From UBA1231 sp045652765 (GTDB taxonomy: Bacteria > Bacillota_I > Bacilli_A > ML615J-28 > CAG-313), in NCBI GenBank assembly GCA_045652765.1, contig JAZOLG010000042.1:1-27540 (forward strand): a stretch of DNA of 27,540 nucleotides, read 5' to 3'. This document shows, in pieces, positions 7,207 through 14,473 of this stretch. The notes under the pieces are model-generated. The model saw only the letters and a list, made by a program, of their open reading frames with translations. It was not told where the DNA came from and did no database searches. The position numbers and the translations under genes are program-made. Position 1 is the stretch's first letter. The number at the start of each line of letters is the position of its first letter.

Positions 7207-8606
7207 CTAATTGGCATTTTAACCCAAAATTCACTACCACTATCTACTTCACTTTTCACCCCATATTCAAATCCATGTTTATCTAAAATACTTCGAACAA
7301 TCGCAAGACCTAGCCCAGACCCCACAGATGCTCTTTTATGGGTTCTAGCTTTATAATAACGATACCAAATATTGTCAATCTCATCAGCCGGAATTCCAAC
7401 ACCATGATCAATAACTGATATTGTTACAAATTTATCATTTATTGTTTGTTTCAAAATTACTAATTTATCATCGCCAACATAATTAACTGCATTATTTATG
7501 AAGTTGTAAATTGCTTGACTTAATTGTTCACTATCTGCTTGTACGTAAATCTCTTCATCATATTCAAAAACAATCTTAACATTTAAATTTTCAGTTAGTT
7601 TTTCATAACGATAAACAATTTCTCGAATGTTAGCTGTTAAATTGTATGTTTCAATTTCTAATTCAATCGCATTTGTTTCAATTTTTGTAAGTGATAAAAT
7701 ATCATTAACTAAACCTGTTAATCTTTTACCTTCATCAATAATGATTTGAAGATTTTCTTCAGTTCTTTCTTGTGGATAATCTTTTAGCATTTCACCATAA
7801 CCAGTGATTAGTGTTAATGGTGTTCTCAAATCATGTGAAACATTAGCCATTAACTCTTTTTGATATAAATCAAGCTTACTAAGTTCTAATGATGCATAGT
7901 TTAGAGCATTAGACAAATCGTCGACTTCCTCATAACCATATCCACTAAATTGTGTTTGGTATCTACCTTTCGCAAATTCACGAGCAGACTTGGTAAGAGA
8001 TGTAATTGGTTTTACTATTTGATTACACATGATAGCCGCAAAAATTGCAGCCAAAATAATAATAAGTCCAGAGATTACAATAAACTGATTACTGAGTACT
8101 TTAATTGTTGATTCTAAAGGTACAAGTTTAGAATCTATGACAATCATTACAGTTTTATTATAAGGCAATTTAATAAATTTACCGATAATATATTCATTTT
8201 CTTGATCACTTGGACGAATTTGAAATTCTCTTTGATCAAAATAAGTTCGCCAATATCCCAAAAATCTTTCACTATCTATTTGGTCACCAGTTGATGAATA
8301 CCAAACATGCAATTTATTATCATCGGGAACTGCATAAAATATCCAACCTGAGCATTCTTTTGTTTCCAAAAACTCTTGTAATTTAGTATATGTATTGTAG
8401 TCAGCTAATTCTTCATTACTAATCATATTAGATATTTCTTCTGATAATCGAACTAATGATTTTTCAGCATTGTCAATTTTCATATTTTTGAAAAAATAAT
8501 TAATCATAATAATTTGAAAAAACCAAAATACTAAATATATAATAATCGAAAATAGAATAAAATATAATATTACTTTCCACTTTAAATTAATTTTCTTATT
8601 TTTCAA
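7197..8606 (-). CDS. Membrane sensor histidine kinase
   Basis: This is the sensor of a two-component pair, with an orthodox layout over 469 aa. Transmembrane segment 1 is at about 12-34, an extracytoplasmic sensor region of about 135 residues follows (35-170), transmembrane segment 2 is at about 171-194, then come a HAMP linker (195-245), a HisKA domain with phospho-acceptor H258 in VSHDLRTPLTLITGY, and a HATPase domain. In the last, the N box (NFINNAVNY), G1 (DHGVGIP) and G2 (GSGLGLAIVRSIL) are intact. The start is a TTG at 8606 overlapping the regulator gene by 11 bases, with only a weak Shine-Dalgarno, pointing to translational coupling. Size and htrA linkage resemble CssS of Bacillus, but the sensor region shows nothing that names the stimulus. 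Confidence 0.92.
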   Translation of the reverse strand: MKNKKINLKWKVILYFILFSIIIYLVFWFFQIIMINYFFKNMKIDNAEKSLVRLSEEISNMISNEELADYNTYTKLQEFLETKECSGWIFYAVPDDNKLHVWYSSTGDQIDSERFLGYWRTYFDQREFQIRPSDQENEYIIGKFIKLPYNKTVMIVIDSKLVPLESTIKVLSNQFIVISGLIIILAAIFAAIMCNQIVKPITSLTKSAREFAKGRYQTQFSGYGYEEVDDLSNALNYASLELSKLDLYQKELMANVSHDLRTPLTLITGYGEMLKDYPQERTEENLQIIIDEGKRLTGLVNDILSLTKIETNAIELEIETYNLTANIREIVYRYEKLTENLNVKIVFEYDEEIYVQADSEQLSQAIYNFINNAVNYVGDDKLVILKQTINDKFVTISVIDHGVGIPADEIDNIWYRYYKARTHKRASVGSGLGLAIVRSILDKHGFEYGVKSEVDSGSEFWVKMPISDK

Positions 8607-9270
8607 AACGATAACCTACACCACGAAGTGTTACAATACAACGACCATAATCACCTAGTTTTTTTCTTAAAAGTTTCATATGTGTATCTAGTGTTCTATC
8701 ATCACCAAAAAATTCATAACCCCAAATTTGTGATAGAAGTTGTTCTCTTGTGACTACACGATTTTCATTATTAACTAAGTAAATTAAAATATTATATTCT
8801 TTTGGTGTCATTTCAACACGTTTGTCATTGACATATACTATTCTCGCATTATCATCTATTTTTAAATTCTCATATTGCCATACTGAACTACTTGATCTAT
8901 TCCCTTTTGCATTATATCTTGCAAGAATTGCACCTACACGCATTAGGAGTTCTTTAGGTGAAAAAGGTTTAACTACATAATCATCAATACCAAGATCAAA
9001 TCCATGTAAACGATCATACTCTTCACCTCTTGCTGATAAGACAATGGTTGGAATATCATGTTTTTTTCGAATTTCTTTAATTGCTGAAAATCCATCTAGT
9101 TCTGGCATCATAACATCCATTATGATAATATCGTATTGATTTTTTTCAACTTTTTCGATTGCTTCCATACCATTAGTAGCTTCATCAACTTCATAGTTTT
9201 CAAATTTAGCATACTTTTTAATCAAATCACGAATGTTGTTTTCATCATCAACGATTAATATTCTACTCAT
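8596..9270 (-). CDS. OmpR/PhoB-family response regulator
   Basis: This is the DNA-binding partner of the adjacent kinase. The 224-aa protein has a receiver domain (1-120) with the acidic pair DD after ILIV, phospho-acceptor D52 in IIMDVMMPELDG, T/S in TIVLSA and K in VVKPFSP. A C-terminal winged helix (about 130-224) follows, with MTPKEYNILIYLV, DDRTLDTHMKLLRKKLG and the final RGVGYRFEK. I chose the ATG at 9270 because GGAGGA sits 4-9 bases before it; an in-frame ATG at 9282 overlaps that site. Its own promoter lies at 9300-9328, divergent from rarA. Likely targets by context are this operon and htrA. Confidence 0.93.
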   Translation of the reverse strand: MSRILIVDDENNIRDLIKKYAKFENYEVDEATNGMEAIEKVEKNQYDIIIMDVMMPELDGFSAIKEIRKKHDIPTIVLSARGEEYDRLHGFDLGIDDYVVKPFSPKELLMRVGAILARYNAKGNRSSSSVWQYENLKIDDNARIVYVNDKRVEMTPKEYNILIYLVNNENRVVTREQLLSQIWGYEFFGDDRTLDTHMKLLRKKLGDYGRCIVTLRGVGYRFEK

Positions 9271-9299
9271 AAATTCCTCCATTCTTCTATACTATTTAT

Positions 9300-9328
9300 A
9301 TTATATCATATAAATGTGATTTTGTAGA
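9300..9328 (-). promoter_or_regulatory. Promoter of the response-regulator/kinase operon
   Basis: On the minus strand TGATATAAT (9300-9308) has an extended -10. The hexamer TCTACA (9323-9328) sits at 17-base spacing and matches four of six -35 positions. It diverges from the rarA promoter within the same 160-base gap. Confidence 0.65.
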
Positions 9329-9382
9329 GTAATTTGAAAGAAAATATTATGAACTTATCTTCATATTACTCTTTAATATTAT

Positions 9383-9411
9383 TTGTCAAAATACAAAAAA
9401 AATGATATAAT
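9383..9411 (+). promoter_or_regulatory. Sigma-A-type promoter of rarA
   Basis: TTGTCA (9383-9388) and TATAAT (9406-9411) are separated by exactly 17 bases, with TGA before the -10. The predicted start is about 14 bases before the rarA start codon, leaving a very short leader that carries CGAGGTGAA. Confidence 0.85.
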
Positions 9412-9431
9412 TAATTTACGAGGTGAATATA

Positions 9432-10670
9432 ATGAAACCACTTGCATATTCTATGCGTCCAACACATTATGATTATATTGTTGGACAAGATCACTTAGTT
9501 GGCCAAAATGGTATTTTACGTAAAATGCTTGCAAATAACCACTTATTCTCTTTTATTTTATATGGTGAACCTGGTTGTGGTAAAACAACAATTGCCGAAG
9601 CTACTTGTGCTATGAGCGATATTCCATATCATAGATTCAATGCATCTACTGATAATAAAGAAATATTAAAGAATATTGTTAGTGACGCAAGATTTAATAA
9701 ACAAACAATTATTGTTGTTGATGAAATTCACCGCATGAAAAAAGACATTCAAGATTTTTTATTACCATACGTTGAAAATGGAACACTAATTATGATTGGT
9801 TTAACAACAGTTAATCCATATCATGCTGTAAATCCCGCAATTAGATCAAGATGTCACATTTATAAGCTTAATACTTTAGTTAAAGAAGATATGGAGACAA
9901 TCTTAAAAAGAGCTTGTAATGAATTAAAAATAAATATTCCTAATCAAGAAGTAATTGATTACATTGTGGATTGTTCAGGATTTGAAATACGTTCTTTAAT
10001 AAATAACATCGAAACTTTAGCTTTTGTATCTGATAAAGAAATCACCATGTCAGTCGCAAAATCAGCTCTTCAAAAAGCCAATTTAAACTTTGATAAAAAC
10101 CAAGATAATTATTATGATACTTTAAGTGGTCTTCATAAATCTATTCGTGGTAGTGATGTTGATGCTGCTCTTCATTATCTAGCCAAATTAATAATTGCCG
10201 ACGACCTACAAAGTCTATGTCGAAGACTTTTATGTATTGCATATGAAGATATAGGACTTGCTAATCCAACTATTGGCCCAAGAGTTAAAGCTGCTTGTGA
10301 TGCCGCTCGTGAACTTGGCAATCCTGAATGTCGTTTACCACTATCAGTTATTGTTATTGAAATGGCTCTTTCACCAAAATCAAATTCTGCTTATTTAGCC
10401 CTTGCTAAAGCAATGGAAGATGTTGAAAATGGTCGTTCTGGATCACTTCCTCTACACCTTAAAAATTTACCATCTTTTTCTAAAGATCAAACGCCTTACA
10501 AATACCCTCACGATTATCCAAATGCTTGGGTTGATCAACAATACTTGCCAGATAACTTAGTAGGTCGAAAATATTATATTCCTAAAGAATCTTCCAAAGT
10601 TGAACTAGGGTTAAAAGAAAGATACTTATTCATTGAAAGATTAAAACAAAACAGTAAAAGAACAAACTAA
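9432..10670 (+). CDS. rarA: RarA (MgsA-type) replication-associated recombination ATPase
   Basis: RarA is a clamp-loader-like AAA+ ATPase acting at stalled replication forks and interacting with SSB. The 412-aa protein has the AAA+ core at the N-terminus: Walker A GEPGCGKT (45-52), Walker B VVDEIHR (95-101), a sensor-1 region around IGLTTVNP, and an arginine finger in NPAIRSRCHIY. A lid domain and the C-terminal tetramerisation region typical of RarA follow, with RRLLCIAYEDIGLANP and the late segment KYPHDYPNAWVDQQYLPD. The ATG at 9432 is preferred over a GTG at 9423 because AGGTGAA at 9421-9427 serves as its ribosome-binding site. It is the only complete gene on the + strand and is monocistronic, between a promoter and a terminator. 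Confidence 0.95.
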   Translation: MKPLAYSMRPTHYDYIVGQDHLVGQNGILRKMLANNHLFSFILYGEPGCGKTTIAEATCAMSDIPYHRFNASTDNKEILKNIVSDARFNKQTIIVVDEIHRMKKDIQDFLLPYVENGTLIMIGLTTVNPYHAVNPAIRSRCHIYKLNTLVKEDMETILKRACNELKINIPNQEVIDYIVDCSGFEIRSLINNIETLAFVSDKEITMSVAKSALQKANLNFDKNQDNYYDTLSGLHKSIRGSDVDAALHYLAKLIIADDLQSLCRRLLCIAYEDIGLANPTIGPRVKAACDAARELGNPECRLPLSVIVIEMALSPKSNSAYLALAKAMEDVENGRSGSLPLHLKNLPSFSKDQTPYKYPHDYPNAWVDQQYLPDNLVGRKYYIPKESSKVELGLKERYLFIERLKQNSKRTN

Positions 10671-10688
10671 AAAGTTTGTTCTTTTTTT
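10659..10688 (+). terminator. Terminator after rarA
   Basis: A 10-bp stem AGAACAAACT-AAAA-AGTTTGTTCT (10659-10682) is followed by TTTTTTAT. The rarA stop codon is in the left arm and loop. The T-run overlaps the last codon of the convergent SpoIIIE-like gene, which may use the same hairpin less efficiently. Confidence 0.88.
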
Positions 10689-12315
10689 ATATTCTGCTTT
10701 TAAATTTTTCAAACTCTTCATTTTCAATCGAAGTAAATGTAATTCTTTCAATTAAATCTTTATCAACAAAAAAAGCTTCATTATTTCTTATATTTTTAGA
10801 TATTTCCATATTAATTGAATTTTTAAAATGAAATACTTTGACTAAATAGTTTTGAATCATTTGGGGTAATTTAGTTTTATCTGCTATTCTTACAATAAAA
10901 AAGAAACCAATTTTAGTTGATACTTGAAGTAAAAAAATCAATTTTTCTAACTCTTCATTAGAACTCAAATGTTTATCAATATTATCAATAATAATTATAT
11001 GTCTTTTAATTTTTTGTTTTGTTTCGACTTTATTATTATATTCAATAATACTATTACACTTTTCGATATTTAAGTCATTTAAGACTTTATTACCAATATT
11101 AATTAATTCATCTAAAATTAACTTATTTAAAAGCTTTATCTTAAAACTCTTTTTCGGATTTTTTAAATAAGTCATTAAAATGAAAGCATTAATAAAGTTA
11201 TTGGAATATTCTTCACTATCTTCTAAAAGTAATGCTGGATCTTTATCAATATCGATATTAATAATATTATTTAATGATGTAATTGCAAGTGGATAATTAA
11301 AATTGTTTTTATATTCTATTGTTGATTCTAAAGCAGTTCTAACATCGAATATACTATCGTAGTTATTGTTTACTTCGATGATCGTTTTTTTGGTTTTAAC
11401 TTCTTTTTTCAACATAAAGTTTTGGGTTAAATATTGTCCTAATGTACTATTTAATTTATTTAAATCAATATATTGAATTGAATCAATCGTAAATGTCATT
11501 ACATTATATCCCACAATTATAAATATATCATTATAAAAAACATTCATTTGGTTTAATATACTACTAATTTTTTCTTTAATTTCTTTTGCTGTTGTATGTT
11601 CTAATGCTTCAAACTTTATTCCTTCGCCTTCTTTTAATTCATTAATATTTATCGCTTTTTGTTTAATTTTAGTTTTTGGTATAACAATATCATACTTAAA
11701 ACTTTTAAACTTCTTTCGAATGAAATTATATACCTTAATTCCTACTTTACCAAAGATGCTAAGAAAATCCTTAATTGTTTTTTCTGTAAAAAATACGATA
11801 CCAACAAACTCAAATACCAAAATCATAAAAATTGTTCCAAGTGATGAAAATAATGAATAAAACAAATAAAAAAATATTGAACCAAGGATTCCACCACCAA
11901 CAACCATTCCATCATAGTAATTTTTGAAATAATCTAAATACAAACCAATCGTTTTACGAAAATAACCACCACTTCCATCAACATCAAAACTTACAATATA
12001 CTTATGCATCGGAAAATGAGATAACATCATTACTCCAACTAAGATTAAGAATATACCAATAATTCTTAAAGCTTTAAAATTCATCGGTTTATGATATATC
12101 AAACATCTTAATCCATAACAAAAAATTGTTAATAGAAATAGAAAATACCAATCACCAAATATAATTTTAAAAATTAACATTATATAAAATCCTATTAAAC
12201 CAAGTCTTGCGAAAGCTAATACTGGAATAATTAATGAAATTATACCTACTATTTCATAATAAAATGTTAAATCTTTTGTCTCTTGTTCAAACTTTAAATG
12301 TTTCTCTTTTGCCAT
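10687..12315 (-). CDS. SpoIIIE/FtsK-like membrane protein with a degenerate, probably inactive motor
   Basis: Active SpoIIIE/FtsK pumps DNA through a septum. This 542-aa protein keeps the architecture: multiple transmembrane segments (about 20-47, 54-72, 83-100, 140-176), a basic linker, then a region alignable with the motor (about 225-535). IFDVRTALESTIEYKNNF-YPLAI lines up with the strand before Walker A. Where GATGSGKS should be there is EDSEEYSN (365-372), with no glycine-rich loop and no lysine. Walker B reads HIIIIDNI (439-446): the Asp is kept but the usual following Glu is Asn. The ATQRP motif reads IVRIAD, roughly 25 residues between the Walker motifs are missing, and the protein ends before the DNA-sequence-reading gamma domain. 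The reading frame is intact. The ATG at 12315 is chosen for GAAGGTGAT upstream; a start at 12375 would lie in the rpmG terminator. Neighbourhood (RNase J, then rpmG, then this gene) echoes rnjB-tepA-spoIIIE of Bacillus. Confidence 0.8.
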   Translation of the reverse strand: MAKEKHLKFEQETKDLTFYYEIVGIISLIIPVLAFARLGLIGFYIMLIFKIIFGDWYFLFLLTIFCYGLRCLIYHKPMNFKALRIIGIFLILVGVMMLSHFPMHKYIVSFDVDGSGGYFRKTIGLYLDYFKNYYDGMVVGGGILGSIFFYLFYSLFSSLGTIFMILVFEFVGIVFFTEKTIKDFLSIFGKVGIKVYNFIRKKFKSFKYDIVIPKTKIKQKAININELKEGEGIKFEALEHTTAKEIKEKISSILNQMNVFYNDIFIIVGYNVMTFTIDSIQYIDLNKLNSTLGQYLTQNFMLKKEVKTKKTIIEVNNNYDSIFDVRTALESTIEYKNNFNYPLAITSLNNIINIDIDKDPALLLEDSEEYSNNFINAFILMTYLKNPKKSFKIKLLNKLILDELINIGNKVLNDLNIEKCNSIIEYNNKVETKQKIKRHIIIIDNIDKHLSSNEELEKLIFLLQVSTKIGFFFIVRIADKTKLPQMIQNYLVKVFHFKNSINMEISKNIRNNEAFFVDKDLIERITFTSIENEEFEKFKSRI

Positions 12316-12330
12316 AATATCACCTTCAGA

Positions 12331-12339
12331 ATTATAACA
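12331..12339 (-). promoter_or_regulatory. Extended -10 candidate for the SpoIIIE-like gene
   Basis: TGTTATAAT on the minus strand lies 15 bases before the start codon. No good -35 exists at 17 bases, and the predicted start would fall inside the Shine-Dalgarno region. It is therefore only a candidate, though rpmG's terminator implies that some promoter must lie here. Confidence 0.35.
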
Positions 12340-12373
12340 AAATAAATTACAAAAAATTATCAAAACTTGGCAC

Positions 12374-12397
12374 AAAAAAAAGACTGCTTTCGCAGTC
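12374..12397 (-). terminator. Terminator after rpmG
   Basis: On the minus strand GACTGC-GAAA-GCAGTC (12382-12397) is a stable stem with a GNRA tetraloop followed by eight T residues. It separates rpmG from the SpoIIIE-like gene. Confidence 0.92.
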
Positions 12398-12418
12398 CAA
12401 AATACCTGTTGGTTTTTA

Positions 12419-12574
12419 TTATTTTTTGCTTTTTTCTTTGTGAATAGTAGCTTTCTTACAACGTGGGCAATACTTTTTATGTTCTAAACGATCAGGAGTA
12501 TTACGTTTGTTTTTTTCAGTAAGATAATTTTCTTCGCCACATTCTGTACATTTTAATAAAACATTGATACGCAT
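12419..12574 (-). CDS. rpmG: Ribosomal protein bL33 (zinc-binding, four-cysteine form)
   Basis: This is a 51-aa large-subunit ribosomal protein. It opens MRINVLLKCTECGEENYLTEKN and has two CxxC pairs (CTEC at about 9-12 and CPRC at about 36-39), the zinc-ribbon form of L33. The middle RNTPDRLEHKKYCP and the basic C-terminus fit the family and its usual 49-55 aa length. Translation starts at the ATG at 12574 with TAGGAGG upstream, and TAA at 12419-12421 ends it. It is monocistronic, with its own promoter and terminator. In other genomes the four-cysteine form can be replaced by a cysteine-free paralogue under zinc limitation; no such paralogue is in this window. Confidence 0.95.
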   Translation of the reverse strand: MRINVLLKCTECGEENYLTEKNKRNTPDRLEHKKYCPRCKKATIHKEKSKK

Positions 12575-12604
12575 TTAATGTGTCCTCCTAGATAAATCGT
12601 ATAT

Positions 12605-12633
12605 ATTATACTACAAAACACACTTTTATGCAA
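12605..12633 (-). promoter_or_regulatory. Sigma-A-type promoter of rpmG
   Basis: On the minus strand TTGCAT (12628-12633) and TATAAT (12605-12610) are separated by exactly 17 bases. The predicted start is about 24 bases before the rpmG start codon. Confidence 0.8.
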
Positions 12634-12732
12634 GCAATTAATTCAATTACTTTTCATTTTTCTTCAAATTATTTCAAAATAGCTAGATCATATTTAACAA
12701 TAAATAAATTTTATATTATTTTAAAAATAATT

Positions 12733-14388
12733 TTAATATTTAATATTCTTTAAATCAATAACAATTGGTAAAATAGTTGTATTCTTTTTTGTTAAACGAT
12801 AAAGCAATCTTTTAATATCATTTTCAATGGCTACTTCGAACTCATCCATTGTTTTTCTTTTAGCGAAACTAGAATTAATAACTTTAATAACATTTTCCTT
12901 AATTTGTTCTAATCCTTCTTCGCCAACCTTTGTATTTACAAAACCTTTAGTTATAATATTAGGTTCTTTAACAATAATTTTATTTTTTGTATCAACATAA
13001 GTTAAGATATGTATAATACCATCAGTTGCTAACATATTTCTTTGTTCAACAATTTCTTTATCGACATTACCTGTTAAATTACCATCTACGTATAATGTGC
13101 CATTATTAATTTTTTCGTATCCAGCAAATTCTCCATTTTCAAAAACAGCAACATTGCCTTCTGAAATATCGATAATATTTTCATTATAACCAATTTCTTT
13201 TAATAAATTAACGTGTTTAATAATATGTCGATCTTCGCCCTTAATAGGAATAGCATATTTAGGATTTGCAATTGAATATAGTTGAACAATATCATCTGCT
13301 GTAGCATGTGATGAACGCAAATTCTTCTTTTCAATTGGGAAAAATTTAAGATCTTTTACATATAGTTTATCTAAAACATGTAAAACATATTTCTTAGTAG
13401 CATTAATAGGATCAGAAAGTCCCACAATTAAATCATCTTCACTAAATTGAATTGTTTTATATTTACCTTCTAATATTCTTTCAACAATATTATAAGGTTC
13501 ATTATTAGTTCCAACTATTAAGATAACTAAATCTTTATTGTCACATTCCCCGAGTCTTACAAGATGTGTGCGAGGCATTTCCAAATAGTTAGTCTTAACA
13601 GCCATATTGACAATTTGTTCACCTTTTCTACCAACAATCGCAATCTTTTTACCAAAGTTAACAGCAGCAGTAACAATTTTTTGAATACGGCTTAAGTCAG
13701 TTGAATAACAAACAACAAACATATTACCTTTAGTTTTATATAAAGCATTGTTAATTTCATTATCAAATACTAAATCATTACTTGCTCTTATCGTATCAGT
13801 AATTCCAATACTTTCACTCATTACAGCTAATACTTTTTTATTGTTTAATTCTAATAAACGATTATATGAAACTTTATATTTTTTACTTAAGCTTTTAGCA
13901 AAATTAAAGTCTTGTGCATAGACAATTGCACCATCCTCAGTATATAAAACAATACCTGCAGATTCTGGAATCGAGTGATTAACATTATAAAATACAACAT
14001 TTACATTCCCAAAGTTTAATTCTTTAGTATCATTAATACGATACAAACGATACTTTTTAACATCCATTCCGTTTAATATAAGTAATTCTTCAATTAAACT
14101 AATTGTGAAATGAGTACCAAATACTTTAACATTTATTGCCTTTAAAAGATATGGGATTGCTCCTATATGATCTTCATGACCATGGGAAACAAAAATACCA
14201 ACAATACGATTTTTATTTTCAATTAAATAATCAATATTAGGAATTGCGGCATCAATTCCGTATAAGTCAATTTCTGGATATATTAGGCCAGCATCAAGAA
14301 TAAATATTTGTTCGTCTACTTCGACTACATATAAGTTTTTGCCGTTTTCTTGCATGCCACCTAATGCTTCTATTTTTATTTTACTCAT
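12733..14388 (-). CDS. Divergent RNase J (metallo-beta-lactamase/beta-CASP ribonuclease)
   Basis: RNase J enzymes degrade RNA from the 5' end and also cut internally, and act in rRNA maturation and mRNA turnover. The 551-aa length is normal. The metal site is present: SHGHEDH (H69, H71, D73, H74), H138 in NHSIPES, D160 in AQDFNFAKS and H361 in SSHATADD. Several other hallmark motifs are altered: the TGSQGEP-type motif reads VGTNNEP (about 292-298), and PxHGE reads PIKGE (381-385), with Lys for His. The C-terminal domain (about 450-551) is kept. It therefore resembles a J2-like or specialised paralogue more than J1. AAGGAA precedes the ATG at 14388, and a promoter sits in the spoVAF terminator. 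Activity is likely but its level cannot be judged from sequence. Confidence 0.85.
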   Translation of the reverse strand: MSKIKIEALGGMQENGKNLYVVEVDEQIFILDAGLIYPEIDLYGIDAAIPNIDYLIENKNRIVGIFVSHGHEDHIGAIPYLLKAINVKVFGTHFTISLIEELLILNGMDVKKYRLYRINDTKELNFGNVNVVFYNVNHSIPESAGIVLYTEDGAIVYAQDFNFAKSLSKKYKVSYNRLLELNNKKVLAVMSESIGITDTIRASNDLVFDNEINNALYKTKGNMFVVCYSTDLSRIQKIVTAAVNFGKKIAIVGRKGEQIVNMAVKTNYLEMPRTHLVRLGECDNKDLVILIVGTNNEPYNIVERILEGKYKTIQFSEDDLIVGLSDPINATKKYVLHVLDKLYVKDLKFFPIEKKNLRSSHATADDIVQLYSIANPKYAIPIKGEDRHIIKHVNLLKEIGYNENIIDISEGNVAVFENGEFAGYEKINNGTLYVDGNLTGNVDKEIVEQRNMLATDGIIHILTYVDTKNKIIVKEPNIITKGFVNTKVGEEGLEQIKENVIKVINSSFAKRKTMDEFEVAIENDIKRLLYRLTKKNTTILPIVIDLKNIKY

Positions 14389-14420
14389 TTTTATATATTC
14401 CTTATTATTAATCTCTTACT

Positions 14421-14429
14421 ATTGTATCA
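14421..14429 (-). promoter_or_regulatory. Extended -10 promoter of the RNase J gene
   Basis: TGATACAAT on the minus strand begins directly at the end of the T-run of the spoVAF terminator, 32 bases before the RNase J start codon. No strong -35 is seen. Confidence 0.5.
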
Positions 14430-14463
14430 AAAAAAAGAAAATTTGGCAATTAAATTAATTGCC
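14428..14463 (-). terminator. Terminator of the spoIIA-spoVA operon
   Basis: GGCAATTA-ATT-TAATTGCC (14445-14463) on the minus strand is followed by AAATTTTC and a run of eight T residues, 10 bases after the spoVAF stop codon. It ends the seven-gene sporulation unit. Confidence 0.82.
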
Positions 14464-14473
14464 ATTTTCTATA

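Noticed and set aside
12658..12732. AT-only hairpins after the RNase J gene as terminator
   Set aside because: Short inverted repeats made only of A and T occur by chance in such DNA; there is no GC-containing stem with a T-run, so I do not call a terminator here.
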